DNA of 64,000 bases from Epilithonimonas vandammei (lineage in GTDB: Bacteria > Bacteroidota > Bacteroidia > Flavobacteriales > Weeksellaceae): NCBI RefSeq assembly GCF_003860525.1, contig NZ_CP034161.1:3038001-3102000 (forward strand), given 5' to 3'. Shown here one piece after another: positions 45,158 through 54,136 of this stretch. The notes beneath the pieces were generated by a model that saw only the letters and a list, made by a program, of their open reading frames with translations, did no database searches and had not been told where the DNA came from. Every line of letters starts with the position of its first letter. The stretch's first letter is position 1. The translations under genes and the position numbers were made by a program.

Positions 45158-46024
45158 TTAATATCCAAAAACTTCATTAAAACTAAAAGTCTGGTCTAAT
45201 TTCACTCCTCTTTCTGTCATTTTCAAACTTGCCAATTCGTTATGCGCATCGTGCTCAAAAAACAAAAGATAATCATTATCCACACATTGCTTCAAAAACT
45301 TTCCTTTCTCTTCCAAGGTAAGCAATGGTCTGGTATCATAACCCATTACATAAACCTGCGGAATATGTCCTGCTGTCGGAATCAAATCTGCTGCAAAAAC
45401 AATTGTTTTTTCCTGATACTGAAGAACAGGCAACATTTGTTTTTCCGTATGTCCATCTACAAAAATGATATCCATTTTCAAATCGGGAGCAAATCCATAA
45501 TTACCGGTTATTGGCAATGGTAAATAGTTGAGTTGTCCGCTTTCTTCCAAAGGCAAAATATTCTCTTTCAGGAAACTTGCTTTTTCTCTAGGATTAGGTT
45601 CGGTTGCCCATTTCCAGTGATTTTCATTGGTCCAGAAATGCGCATTTTTAAACGCTGCCCTGTAACCGGATTTATCATCATTCCACTCTACTGCGCCACC
45701 ACAATGATCGAAGTGAAGATGGGTGAGAAAAACGTCTGTTATATCCTCTTTTACAAACCCGAACTTCTTAAGATTTTTATCCAAAGAATCGTCGCCCCAA
45801 AGGGAATAATGCCCAAAAAACTTTTCATCCTGCTTGTTACCAAGTCCGCAATCTATCAATATTAATTTTTTGCCGTCTTCCACCAAAAGTGAACGTGTTC
45901 CCAATTCGATGAGATTTCTTTCATCGGCAGGATTGGTTTTTTCCCAAAGTGTTTTTGGAACTACGCCAAACATAGCGCCTCCATCAAGTTTGAATTTTCC
46001 GCATTGTATTGGATATAGCTTCAT
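45158..46024 (-). CDS. MBL-fold metallo-hydrolase
   Basis: 288 residues. Zinc-binding THLHFDHCGG, a downstream DGHTEKQMLPVL and FAADLIPTAGHIP, and a late FEHDAHNE give the usual metallo-beta-lactamase fold ligands. N-terminal GGAMFGVVPKTLWE is typical of the lactonase/hydrolase-like subgroup. Substrate unknown. The dispersed repeat ends about 50 nt upstream of its start. Confidence 0.85.
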   Translation of the reverse strand: MKLYPIQCGKFKLDGGAMFGVVPKTLWEKTNPADERNLIELGTRSLLVEDGKKLILIDCGLGNKQDEKFFGHYSLWGDDSLDKNLKKFGFVKEDITDVFLTHLHFDHCGGAVEWNDDKSGYRAAFKNAHFWTNENHWKWATEPNPREKASFLKENILPLEESGQLNYLPLPITGNYGFAPDLKMDIIFVDGHTEKQMLPVLQYQEKTIVFAADLIPTAGHIPQVYVMGYDTRPLLTLEEKGKFLKQCVDNDYLLFFEHDAHNELASLKMTERGVKLDQTFSFNEVFGY

Positions 46025-46075
46025 ATAAGTTTTGTTTTGTTACTAATATAAGAATTATAGTCGAATTGCCAACAT

Positions 46076-46206
46076 CGAATTGCTGCAGCCCGACCTGAGT
46101 GGAGCTCTTTTTCCGGAAGTGCGAACCAGAGTTATCTTTAATTGGTCTTAGGTTTTTCGCAATTCCGGAAAAAAGCGGGAACGGAGGGCGGAATTAGCTG
46201 CCCAAA
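46076..46206 (+). repeat. Dispersed structured repeat, copy 1
   Basis: Starts CGAATTGCTGCAGCCCGACC and ends GGCGGAATTAGCTGCCCAAA next to the ruvB stop. Its flanks match those of the copy at 59618. The middle folds: CCGGAAGTGCGAA pairs with TTCGCAATTCCGG. The flank arms GCAGC and GCTGC also pair. It resembles a REP/MITE-like or structured RNA element. Confidence 0.7.
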
Positions 46207-47229
46207 TTAAAATAATTCTCCAGGATTTTTTGGTCTGGAAATCCCCAGATGCTTGTAAGCTTTTTCCGTCACTTCCCTACCTCGTGGAGTTCTAATAATA
46301 AAACCTTCCTGAATCAAAAACGGCTCATAGACCTCTTCCAGGGTTTCCGGATTTTCACCTATGGAGGTTGCGAGAGCAGAAATACCAACGGGTTTTCCCC
46401 TGAAATTTTCGATCATTACACGCATTATTTTATTGTCCATATCATCCAGTCCAAACTCATCTACGTTCAGAGAATCCAACGCATATTTTGTGATGTTGAT
46501 TTCGATTTCGCCATTTCCTTTGATTTCGGCAAAATCCCGGACTCTGCGCAAAAGGGCGTTGGCTATTCTAGGTGTTCCTCTACTTCTTCTGGCAATTTCC
46601 AGCGCTGCATCTTCATAGATTGGAACGCCTAAAACCCTTGCACTTCTTTCGATAATCATCCCGAGAAGCTCTATCGTATAGTATTCTAAACGGCTTTGGA
46701 TTCCGAATCTCGCAAGCATCGGCTTGGTGAGCATCCCGCTTCTGGTGGTAGCGCCTATTAATGTAAACGGATTAAGGCCGATCTGAACACTTCTGGCATT
46801 GGGACCGGTTTCCAGCATAATGTCAATTTTATAATCTTCCATTGCAGAATAAAGATATTCTTCCACAATCGGGGACAGACGATGGATCTCATCTATAAAA
46901 AGGACATCATTTTCTTCCAGATTGGTGAGCAAGCCAGCCAAACTTCCCGGTTTATCAAGAACAGGACCAGAAGTAATTTTGCAATTCACGCCCAGCTCAT
47001 TGGCAATGATGTGAGATAAGGTTGTTTTTCCTAATCCTGGTGGGCCGTGCAAAAGAACGTGATCTAAAGCACTTCCACGATTTTTTGCGGCTGCAACAAA
47101 AACTTCCAGATTGTCCAAAGTTTTTCGCTGGCCAGCAAAATCCCGGAAGCTCTGTGGACGGATCTTTTCTTCCTGAATCAAATCGTCATCAGAATAATTG
47201 TCTTTATCGGGATGTAAAAAATCAGGCAT
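46207..47229 (-). CDS. ruvB: Holliday junction branch-migration helicase RuvB
   Basis: 340 residues. [11 protein letters not shown], Walker [12 protein letters not shown], Walker [12 protein letters not shown], sensor GATTRSGML and the C-terminal winged helix ([19 protein letters not shown]). Forms hexamers on Holliday junctions with RuvA. The end abuts the repeat. Confidence 0.97.
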   Translation of the reverse strand: MPDFLHPDKDNYSDDDLIQEEKIRPQSFRDFAGQRKTLDNLEVFVAAAKNRGSALDHVLLHGPPGLGKTTLSHIIANELGVNCKITSGPVLDKPGSLAGLLTNLEENDVLFIDEIHRLSPIVEEYLYSAMEDYKIDIMLETGPNARSVQIGLNPFTLIGATTRSGMLTKPMLARFGIQSRLEYYTIELLGMIIERSARVLGVPIYEDAALEIARRSRGTPRIANALLRRVRDFAEIKGNGEIEINITKYALDSLNVDEFGLDDMDNKIMRVMIENFRGKPVGISALATSIGENPETLEEVYEPFLIQEGFIIRTPRGREVTEKAYKHLGISRPKNPGELF

Positions 47230-47329
47230 TGGTTATAAGATTGATAAATGCTAGTTGATGATCGGTGAGAAGTTATTTCTAATTCCCGCTTTTCAATTAA
47301 CATTCAAAGATAGAGAAATTTTGAGGGAA

Positions 47330-48931
47330 TCACGGTGTAGATTTTTCTAAATCGACGATGATTTTTTTGAGTTCCAATCTTTCTTCGTTAGTCATTTTCC
47401 TCTGTACGAAGCCGCCTTTATCTAATTGTGGGAAAATATTATAATATTCATAAGTTTTCAGCCAGTATAATGGTATTGCCGGAAATGGTGCCTGTTCAAT
47501 CAATTCTTCTGTCGCATTGAACTTTAGATTTCCGAGCTGGTAAGATTTATAATTTTCTATATGCAATTCTATTGGTCTGACGAGTTGTGAGGAGGTAAAC
47601 CCCGACATCCATTTTCCAAAATGAAATCTCTGTTTCACAAAATCTGGAAAGGTAAAAACCACAGCCGTCAACACTGACAAAAACACAGCTGTGAAAATAG
47701 TTTTCTCATAACTAATATCCTTGACCAAAACAAAAATGGTAACTAAATATACATCAATAAAAAAACGATACTGAGCTGAAATGATAATAAGTAAAACAAA
47801 TTTAACAATGACACTTACAAAGATTATCTTATAAATCAATTGTTTTCTTTTAACAGCGAAAACGCCTAAAACAACTAAACACAAAATAATGGCGATATTG
47901 AAGACCGATTTATAGCCCGAAGTAAACCAATGATAAATTTTTTCCCAGATATTAAATTCCGATATCTGCTGATAAGAATATGCCATATCATAGGACTTCA
48001 TAAAGCCTATTTGAGAAGAATAAGTCAATATTTCCTTACTTGGCTTCCAAGCGAAATTGAGGTCTAATAATGATAATGGAAATACAGGAAATCCAAAGAG
48101 CCAGATATTTTTGATTGTAAACATCAAGCTGAAAATAAAAATTGGAATCAGCGATTTTAATTTAAAACTCCTGGAATGAAAACTTTCTAAAATAACCAAA
48201 ATTGGTAACCAAAAAGAAATCGGTTTTATGCAAAAAGCGAAGAGTGAGAGCGCCAGGACGAATGTGTTATTCCGCCTCTCAATAATCTCATTAAGAACAA
48301 TCAATGTGAGAATAAACACCGGCAAATCCGGGCTAGGCTGCTGTATAAAAATCAGAAAAAAAGGAAAAAATAACAGAAAAAAAGGTCGCTTATTTTGGTA
48401 AATATAGATTAGAAAAAGGAATAAAACATAGGTATTAATCCTGAGATTAAAATCGATAAACGTAGAAAAACCTGACTGATAGATATGCCAGAAGGAAGTC
48501 TGCCCAAGAAGAAGATCAAGGTTTGATATTCCTTTTACAAACCCTATCTCCTTAAGATAATTTATGGTGGAGACATAATAAATATAATGGTCATACAGAT
48601 AGGGTGAAGATGATCCCAAAAAAATAATCAGGATTACAAAAATCCAAAACCAGAAATCTAAATTTTTTGTGAATTCTAAAATCGTAAAATCTTTCCCCTT
48701 AATAAACCATAAAAACCCTGACAAACCTAGCATTAAAAGTGTAATCTCTACTCTGTAATCCAATGGTACAAAAAAAGCACATAAAGTTTCGATAAAAATG
48801 ATTCCCATCATTCCGTAAAGTGAAACTTGAAAAAAACCTAATTCTCTAGTTTTCAGAAATTTACTTATTATAAATCCAATACCAAAATTGACAATGATAA
48901 GGAATATGATGGTTTTTAAGATAATAAACAT
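47330..48931 (-). CDS. Polytopic membrane protein, LIC_10190-like
   Basis: 533 residues with about a dozen hydrophobic segments. The layout, with a first-loop YDHYIYYVSTINYLKEIGFVKG and a C-terminal soluble end, resembles glycosyltransferase-C-like membrane proteins of the LIC_10190 group, from memory. No catalytic motif can be proven; a role in surface glycan assembly is a guess. Confidence 0.65.
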   Translation of the reverse strand: MFIILKTIIFLIIVNFGIGFIISKFLKTRELGFFQVSLYGMMGIIFIETLCAFFVPLDYRVEITLLMLGLSGFLWFIKGKDFTILEFTKNLDFWFWIFVILIIFLGSSSPYLYDHYIYYVSTINYLKEIGFVKGISNLDLLLGQTSFWHIYQSGFSTFIDFNLRINTYVLFLFLIYIYQNKRPFFLLFFPFFLIFIQQPSPDLPVFILTLIVLNEIIERRNNTFVLALSLFAFCIKPISFWLPILVILESFHSRSFKLKSLIPIFIFSLMFTIKNIWLFGFPVFPLSLLDLNFAWKPSKEILTYSSQIGFMKSYDMAYSYQQISEFNIWEKIYHWFTSGYKSVFNIAIILCLVVLGVFAVKRKQLIYKIIFVSVIVKFVLLIIISAQYRFFIDVYLVTIFVLVKDISYEKTIFTAVFLSVLTAVVFTFPDFVKQRFHFGKWMSGFTSSQLVRPIELHIENYKSYQLGNLKFNATEELIEQAPFPAIPLYWLKTYEYYNIFPQLDKGGFVQRKMTNEERLELKKIIVDLEKSTP

Positions 48932-48933
48932 AA

Positions 48934-48965
48934 AAAAGATTGCTTATAAAAATAAGCAATCTTTT
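48934..48965 (-). terminator. Terminator of the glycine-zipper lipoprotein gene
   Basis: A 14-bp stem AAAAGATTGCTTAT and complement. It ends 3 nt before the membrane-protein start, so it also separates the two transcripts. Confidence 0.8.
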
Positions 48966-48998
48966 CGTGTTAAAAATATATATATGAAGAAATTTAAT

Positions 48999-49541
48999 CT
49001 ACTTCTGAACCCTGCCGGATTTTCTGTCCTCTGCCCTACCAATTGTATAACCTGTTGCACCACCGGCTATACCACCGATTACCGCACCTAGTCCTGGGTT
49101 TTTCTTAGAAATAATTGCACCGGCAGCTGCACCACCTACTGTACCAATCACAGTACCTTTTGCCGCACTACTCCAGCCTTTTTTTTGTGTTGCTGTAGTT
49201 CCAGTGGAAGAAGAAGTTCCTGAAGAGCTGGATCCGGATGATGACGTTCCTGCATATGAACCCGAAGAACTTCTAGAGCTGTTTCTGTAAACTACACGCT
49301 CTTTTACCTGCGTTTGTTTTTTTGCTCTCTCTTCGTTAACTTTATTTAAACTATCTTTTTGTTTTTCGAAGTTAATCTTTTCTTTTTCAATGGCTAGCTT
49401 TTGCTTTTCTAAATCTATCTGTCTAGCCTGATAATCTAGTTTCTGTTGCTCCAAAGATGTTGTCGTTTGCAGTTTTTCATCTTTATTACAAGAAGTTAAT
49501 AATAGTACTGAAACTGCTCCGATTAAAAATAAGCTTTTCAT
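48999..49541 (-). CDS. Glycine-zipper lipoprotein
   Basis: 180 residues from the ATG at 49541, which gives a proper signal (MKSLFLIGAVSVLLLTSC, lipobox LTSC); an earlier frame start at 49592 is not credible. A Gln/Lys-rich coiled coil (about 30-75) and Ser/Gly-rich linker lead to a YMGG-like glycine zipper: AAKGTVIGTVGGAAAGAII and LGAVIGGIAGGATGYTIG. Envelope-associated; function unknown. Confidence 0.85.
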   Translation of the reverse strand: MKSLFLIGAVSVLLLTSCNKDEKLQTTTSLEQQKLDYQARQIDLEKQKLAIEKEKINFEKQKDSLNKVNEERAKKQTQVKERVVYRNSSRSSSGSYAGTSSSGSSSSGTSSSTGTTATQKKGWSSAAKGTVIGTVGGAAAGAIISKKNPGLGAVIGGIAGGATGYTIGRAEDRKSGRVQK

Positions 49542-49640
49542 AACATTTAATTTAATCACAAAACTGTGACGATTACAAATCAGACATTCCAATTATGATT
49601 CCAAAATTGATTCTCGATAGTTAAAATTTGTTAAAACAAA

Positions 49641-49663
49641 AAAACCGGAATAAATCCGGTTTT
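49641..49663 (-). terminator. Terminator of purA
   Basis: AAAACCGGA pairs with TCCGGTTTT across 5 nt, with T-rich sequence on the reverse strand. Confidence 0.8.
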
Positions 49664-49682
49664 AATATTTTGCAGTTATAAT

Positions 49683-50969
49683 TTAAAAAAGATCTTTTCT
49701 GATAATGTTCTGAGACCGCTCCGGACCTACAGAAACAAGATAAACATTAATACCAAGATGCTCTTCTATAAATTCAATGTACTTTTTGGCATTGGCTGGA
49801 AGCTCGTCATAAGTTCTTGCATTGGTTATATCTTCATCCCATCCATCCAATTCTTCATAAATAGGCTCGTAGTCATAAAGTTTAGTCGTAGACGATGTAA
49901 AATAATCAATTATTTTTCCGTCTTCAGTTTTATATTTTGTAGCGATTTTAAGCGGATGAATTCCTGTTAGCACATCCAGCTTTGTGATTACAAGATTATT
50001 AATTCCGTTAATCATGCAAGCATGTTTCAAAGAAACAACATCCAGCCAGCCAGTTCTTCTAGGTCTTCCGGTAGTCGCTCCGAATTCGAAACCGATCTGT
50101 CTGATTTTCTCGCCAAGTTCGTTATCTAATTCTGTTGGAAAAGGACCATGTCCGACTCTAGTGGTATACGCTTTTGCTACGCCTATCAGATTTTTCAACG
50201 CTGTAGGAGGTACACCCGCACCTGTACAAACACCACCCGTAGAAGGTGAAGAAGACGTCACATACGGATAAGTTCCGAAGTCAATATCTAGCATCAATGC
50301 CTGTGCCCCTTCGAAAAGAATATTCTTTCCATCGGCAATAGCTTCATTGATTTCCAATTCTGTATCAACAATTCTGTCCTTCAGTTTCTCTCCCAAAGCT
50401 AGAAACTCTTGATATATTTCCTCCTCATCTAAGCCCGGCTTTTCAAAATATTTCTCAAAAAGTGAATTCTTGACTTTCAGATTTTTTTTGATCTTTTCTC
50501 TCAATACAGTTGGATTAAGAAGATCAATCATTCTGATTCCAACTCGCGCGATTTTATCCTCGTAACAAGGACCTATGCCTTTTTTGGTAGTGCCGATCTG
50601 TGTTCCGCCGTGTTCTTCTTCCCTGTAAGTGTCCAACAAAATATGATAAGGCATTATCACATGAGATCTTCGGCTAATGAAAACATGATCAGTTTTCAGT
50701 CCTTTGCTCTCTATCTGTTCTATTTCTTTTATAAATGCTTTGGGATTCACAACAACACCATTGGCGATGATACATTTACCTTTACACTGTAGAACTCCAG
50801 AAGGCAGCAGATGCAAAACAAATTTTTCATCACCAACATATACCGTGTGTCCGGCATTATCACCGCCCTGAAAACGAACAACGTAATCTGATTTTGCTGA
50901 GAGTACATCCGTAATCTTTCCTTTGCCTTCGTCTCCGTACTGAAGACCTACAACAACATAAGTTGACAT
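49683..50969 (-). CDS. purA: Adenylosuccinate synthase
   Basis: 428 residues, AMP branch of purine synthesis. GLQYGDEGKGKITD (GTP/catalytic loop), NAGHTVY, the TTGRPRRTGWLD motif and VGPERSQNI at the C-terminus are all intact. Own promoter at 50997-51028. Confidence 0.97.
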   Translation of the reverse strand: MSTYVVVGLQYGDEGKGKITDVLSAKSDYVVRFQGGDNAGHTVYVGDEKFVLHLLPSGVLQCKGKCIIANGVVVNPKAFIKEIEQIESKGLKTDHVFISRRSHVIMPYHILLDTYREEEHGGTQIGTTKKGIGPCYEDKIARVGIRMIDLLNPTVLREKIKKNLKVKNSLFEKYFEKPGLDEEEIYQEFLALGEKLKDRIVDTELEINEAIADGKNILFEGAQALMLDIDFGTYPYVTSSSPSTGGVCTGAGVPPTALKNLIGVAKAYTTRVGHGPFPTELDNELGEKIRQIGFEFGATTGRPRRTGWLDVVSLKHACMINGINNLVITKLDVLTGIHPLKIATKYKTEDGKIIDYFTSSTTKLYDYEPIYEELDGWDEDITNARTYDELPANAKKYIEFIEEHLGINVYLVSVGPERSQNIIRKDLF

Positions 50970-50996
50970 ATTTTTACTTTTTATTTAGATTATTCG

Positions 50997-51028
50997 CAAA
51001 GTTAGATTTTATATATGGCTTAGCAAAA
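50997..51028 (-). promoter_or_regulatory. purA promoter
   Basis: On the reverse strand TTTTG (-33, 51024-51028), a 19-nt spacer, then TAACTTTG (-7, 50997-51004): a full Bacteroidetes consensus. Confidence 0.8.
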
Positions 51029-51046
51029 TCACATAAATAAAAAAAA

Positions 51047-51069
51047 CCCTCTTATAAGATATAAGAGGG
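51047..51069 (-). terminator. Orphan terminator upstream of purA promoter
   Basis: CCCTCTTAT/ATAAGAGGG with a T-run on the reverse strand. It lies upstream of the purA promoter although no reverse-strand gene lies to its right, so what it terminates is not visible. Confidence 0.6.
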
Positions 51070-51404
51070 CAAAAACACAAATGATGAAAAAATTACAAAT
51101 GCATCTCTGCATCCATAATACAATTTTAACTACAAAAACTATACTTTTTAACAAAAAAAATTAAAAAATTATTGTAAATAATTCCACAATGATTTTTTTT
51201 ATCCATAATTATTTTATAAATATCAACTCAAAACTGAATATACATAAGGTTTGACGTTAAATTTTAAATTAAAAAAAATTAGTTAAACGTATTTAATTCC
51301 ATCATTAAGATTAATAAAAAGCACGTTTTTTGTGTAAAAAGTTAAAATAATAAAGCATAACGCAACTTTCATTTTATTTATGAGTTTGAATTTATATTTT
51401 TGCA
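51070..51404. other. AT-rich gap between purA and asnB
   Basis: No reading frame or RNA gene seen; very AT-rich with many A- and T-runs. It contains the asnB upstream region. Confidence 0.6.
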
Positions 51405-51412
51405 TTATAATT
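51405..51412 (+). promoter_or_regulatory. asnB -7 element
   Basis: TATTTTTG, followed by C, 28 nt before the ATG. A TTTG at 51385 is a possible -33 with a shorter spacer than usual. Confidence 0.55.
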
Positions 51413-51440
51413 TTAATTAAATCAAAAACAAATAAATAAA

Positions 51441-53102
51441 ATGTGCGGAATAGTATGTGTGTTCGACACGAAACAAAAAAATGAAGTAATCAGACCCCAG
51501 ATTCTGGAAATGTCCAAAAAAATAAGACACCGAGGACCGGATTGGTCAGGAATCTATCAGCACGATAATGTAATTTTTTCTCACGAGAGACTGGCAATTG
51601 TAGATCCTACTTCTGGAAAACAACCGCTTTTTACTAAAGATAAAAAAGTAGCTTTAGCAGTTAACGGGGAGATATACAATCATCAGGAATTAAGATCTGA
51701 ATTTCCAGATTACGAATTTTTGACGCAGTCTGACTGTGAAGTAATTTTGGCTTTATACAGAAGAGATGGAAAAAATTTCTTAGAAAAACTGAACGGCATT
51801 TTTGCTTTCGCACTATATGATGAAGATAATGATGCTTACCTTATAGGAAGAGACCATATGGGAATTGTGCCTTTGTATATGGGCTGGGACAAGAATGGCA
51901 GTTTTTATGTAGCTTCTGAACTGAAGTCCTTGGAAGGTGTTTGTAATAAAATAGAAGAATTCTTGCCTGGTCATTTCCTTTACAGCAAAGATGGACAAGA
52001 ATTACAGCAATGGTACACAAGAGATTGGACAGACTTCGATAATGTAAAAGATAACGAAACCGATATCTCAGCCATCAGAAAGGGACTAGAAGAAGCGGTT
52101 CACAGACAACTGATGAGTGACGTGCCTTATGGCGTTTTACTTTCCGGCGGATTAGATTCTACAATTATTGCGGCTGTAACTGCAAAATTTGCACGACAAA
52201 GAATAGAAAGCGGCGACACGCAAGAGGCTTGGTATCCAAGATTACACAGTTTTGCAGTAGGTTTGGAAGGTTCTCCCGATTTGGCAGCGGCTAGAAAAGC
52301 AGCAGACCATATTGGTTCTGTTCACCACGAAATCAAATATACTGTACAGGAAGGTTTAGATGCGATAAAAGATGTTATCTACCATTTGGAAACTTATGAT
52401 GTCACCACGATAAGAGCTTCTACCCCAATGTATCTTTTGGCAAGAGTTATCAAATCTATGGGTATCAAAATGGTACTATCCGGTGAAGGTTCAGATGAGT
52501 TGTTCGGCGGCTACTTGTATTTCCACAAAGCACCTTCCGCTCAGGCTTTCCACGAAGAGACTGTTAGAAAATTAGGAAAACTCCACCTTTACGATTGCTT
52601 AAGAGCCAACAAATCTCTAATGGCTTGGGGAATCGAAGGCAGAGTTCCGTTTCTTGACAAAGAATTTATGGACGTCGCAATGACCATCAACCCGAAAGAT
52701 AAAATGATAACGCCGGAAAGAATGGAAAAATGGGTGCTTAGAAAAGCGTTCGAAGATCTATTGCCGGAGAGTATCGCCTGGAGACAGAAGGAGCAATTCA
52801 GTGATGGTGTTGGCTATTCTTGGATTGATACTTTGAAGCAAGTCGCAGAAGATGAAGTAACTGACGAAATGATGGCAAATGCGAAATTCCGTTTCCCGAT
52901 CAATACGCCTATGAGCAAGGAAGAATACCGATACAGAACAATTTTCGAAAGTCATTTCCCAAGTGATTCGGCAGCGAGTTGTGTACCGTCTGTTCCATCA
53001 GTAGCGTGTTCCACACCAGTTGCATTAGAATGGGATGAAGCCTTCAAGAAAATGAACGACCCAAGCGGACGTGCTGTGAAAGTACACGAAACAGCTTATT
53101 AG
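51441..53102 (+). CDS. asnB: Asparagine synthase B, glutamine-hydrolysing
   Basis: 553 residues. MCGIVCVF gives the catalytic Cys2 of the glutaminase half; the synthetase half has LLSGGLDSTI, LSGEGSDELFGGY and IEGRVPFLDKEF. The C-terminal extension (SCVPSVPSVACSTPVALEWD) is the usual AsnB tail. Makes asparagine from aspartate, ATP and glutamine. Confidence 0.97.
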   Translation: MCGIVCVFDTKQKNEVIRPQILEMSKKIRHRGPDWSGIYQHDNVIFSHERLAIVDPTSGKQPLFTKDKKVALAVNGEIYNHQELRSEFPDYEFLTQSDCEVILALYRRDGKNFLEKLNGIFAFALYDEDNDAYLIGRDHMGIVPLYMGWDKNGSFYVASELKSLEGVCNKIEEFLPGHFLYSKDGQELQQWYTRDWTDFDNVKDNETDISAIRKGLEEAVHRQLMSDVPYGVLLSGGLDSTIIAAVTAKFARQRIESGDTQEAWYPRLHSFAVGLEGSPDLAAARKAADHIGSVHHEIKYTVQEGLDAIKDVIYHLETYDVTTIRASTPMYLLARVIKSMGIKMVLSGEGSDELFGGYLYFHKAPSAQAFHEETVRKLGKLHLYDCLRANKSLMAWGIEGRVPFLDKEFMDVAMTINPKDKMITPERMEKWVLRKAFEDLLPESIAWRQKEQFSDGVGYSWIDTLKQVAEDEVTDEMMANAKFRFPINTPMSKEEYRYRTIFESHFPSDSAASCVPSVPSVACSTPVALEWDEAFKKMNDPSGRAVKVHETAY

Positions 53103-53134
53103 AAATATATTTAAACTAACTATACTAATAAAAT

Positions 53135-53164
53135 GAGAAGCACAACCCGAAAGTTGTGCTTCTC
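53135..53164. terminator. Bidirectional terminator after asnB
   Basis: GAGAAGCACAAC pairs perfectly with GTTGTGCTTCTC across 6 nt. Serves asnB and the converging membrane-protein gene. Confidence 0.9.
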
Positions 53165-53166
53165 TA

Positions 53167-53619
53167 TTATTTCAAATTCTTCTGAGCCTGCTTCAGGCGT
53201 TTCTTTCGGCGTTCGTAGATCACTTCCGTAATCTTTCCGCCAATCCAGGAAAACGGGAAAAATATCAGGAATATAGAGATTTTATAAAATACCGGGTGAT
53301 AAGGATAGATGATAATATCCAACATCGCTATAAAAAGCATGATAAAACCGATGAGAATCGCGTAGGCCACTTTTGCATACTTTACGATAATAGCTGTCAC
53401 CACACCGCCAAAAGTCACACCAATCCCGCCAAAGAAAAGCAGGGCAATGAAAAAAGAGTCTTTTTGCTGCACAGATTGAAGTAATCTTTCCCAATGCTTA
53501 AATGGCGCAAACTCCTTATATGTGATCCAGTCAGAATCAATCTTTATCCCGAATGTGATAATGAGCGCAGCCACGGCAAGCCCGGCCAAAACACCAATTG
53601 TATTCCTTAGAAAATTCAT
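53167..53619 (-). CDS. Small membrane protein, unknown
   Basis: 150 residues from ATG at 53619 (an in-frame ATG at 53637 would overlap ridA further). Four hydrophobic segments: LRNTIGVLAGLAVAALIITFG, FFIALLFFGGIGVTFGGVV, AYAILIGFIMLFIAMLDIII and ISIFLIFFPFSWIGG, with a basic coiled tail (YERRKKRLKQAQK). No recognised family. It overlaps the ridA end slightly. Confidence 0.7.
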   Translation of the reverse strand: MNFLRNTIGVLAGLAVAALIITFGIKIDSDWITYKEFAPFKHWERLLQSVQQKDSFFIALLFFGGIGVTFGGVVTAIIVKYAKVAYAILIGFIMLFIAMLDIIIYPYHPVFYKISIFLIFFPFSWIGGKITEVIYERRKKRLKQAQKNLK

Positions 53620-53620
53620 C

Positions 53621-54007
53621 CTATCCGTTAAAAGCAATCATGGATATTTCTACATCTACATTTTTTGGAAGGCATGAAACCTGCACGGTCTCTCTTGCCG
53701 GAAACTGATCGTTACTGAAATAAGAAGCATAGATCTCATTCACCACCGCAAAATCGTCCATACTCTTCAGGAATATCGATACTTTTACGGCATTATCAAA
53801 TGTCATTCCTGCCTCTGTAAGAATAGCCTTCAGGTTTTTCATCACCTGATGCGTTTCCTTTTCTATTCCTTCCACCAGCTTTCCTGTTTCCGGATCTACA
53901 GGAATCTGACCCGAGATGTACAATGTTCCATTTACAAGGCAAGCCTGTGAATAGGGACCTATAGCAGCAGGCGCATTTGATGTGTGGATGATCTTCTTCA
54001 TGTTCAA
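53621..54007 (-). CDS. ridA: RidA-family reactive enamine/imine deaminase
   Basis: 128 residues. NAPAAIGPYSQACLVNGTLYISGQIPVD, and the substrate Arg in FPARETVQVSCLPKNVDVEI. Trimeric cytoplasmic enzyme that hydrolyses 2-aminoacrylate-type imines. A second ATG (MKKI) 2 codons in would work too. Confidence 0.95.
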   Translation of the reverse strand: MNMKKIIHTSNAPAAIGPYSQACLVNGTLYISGQIPVDPETGKLVEGIEKETHQVMKNLKAILTEAGMTFDNAVKVSIFLKSMDDFAVVNEIYASYFSNDQFPARETVQVSCLPKNVDVEISMIAFNG

Positions 54008-54136
54008 TAATTAATTTTTACAAAACTATATAAATTAGTCGGAAGTAAGAAGCCAGCAGTCATAAGATTCTTTTTATGTGCAGAAAAAAAATCTAATCAT
54101 ACTAATTATATTACTTTTAACATTGAAAATAAGGTT

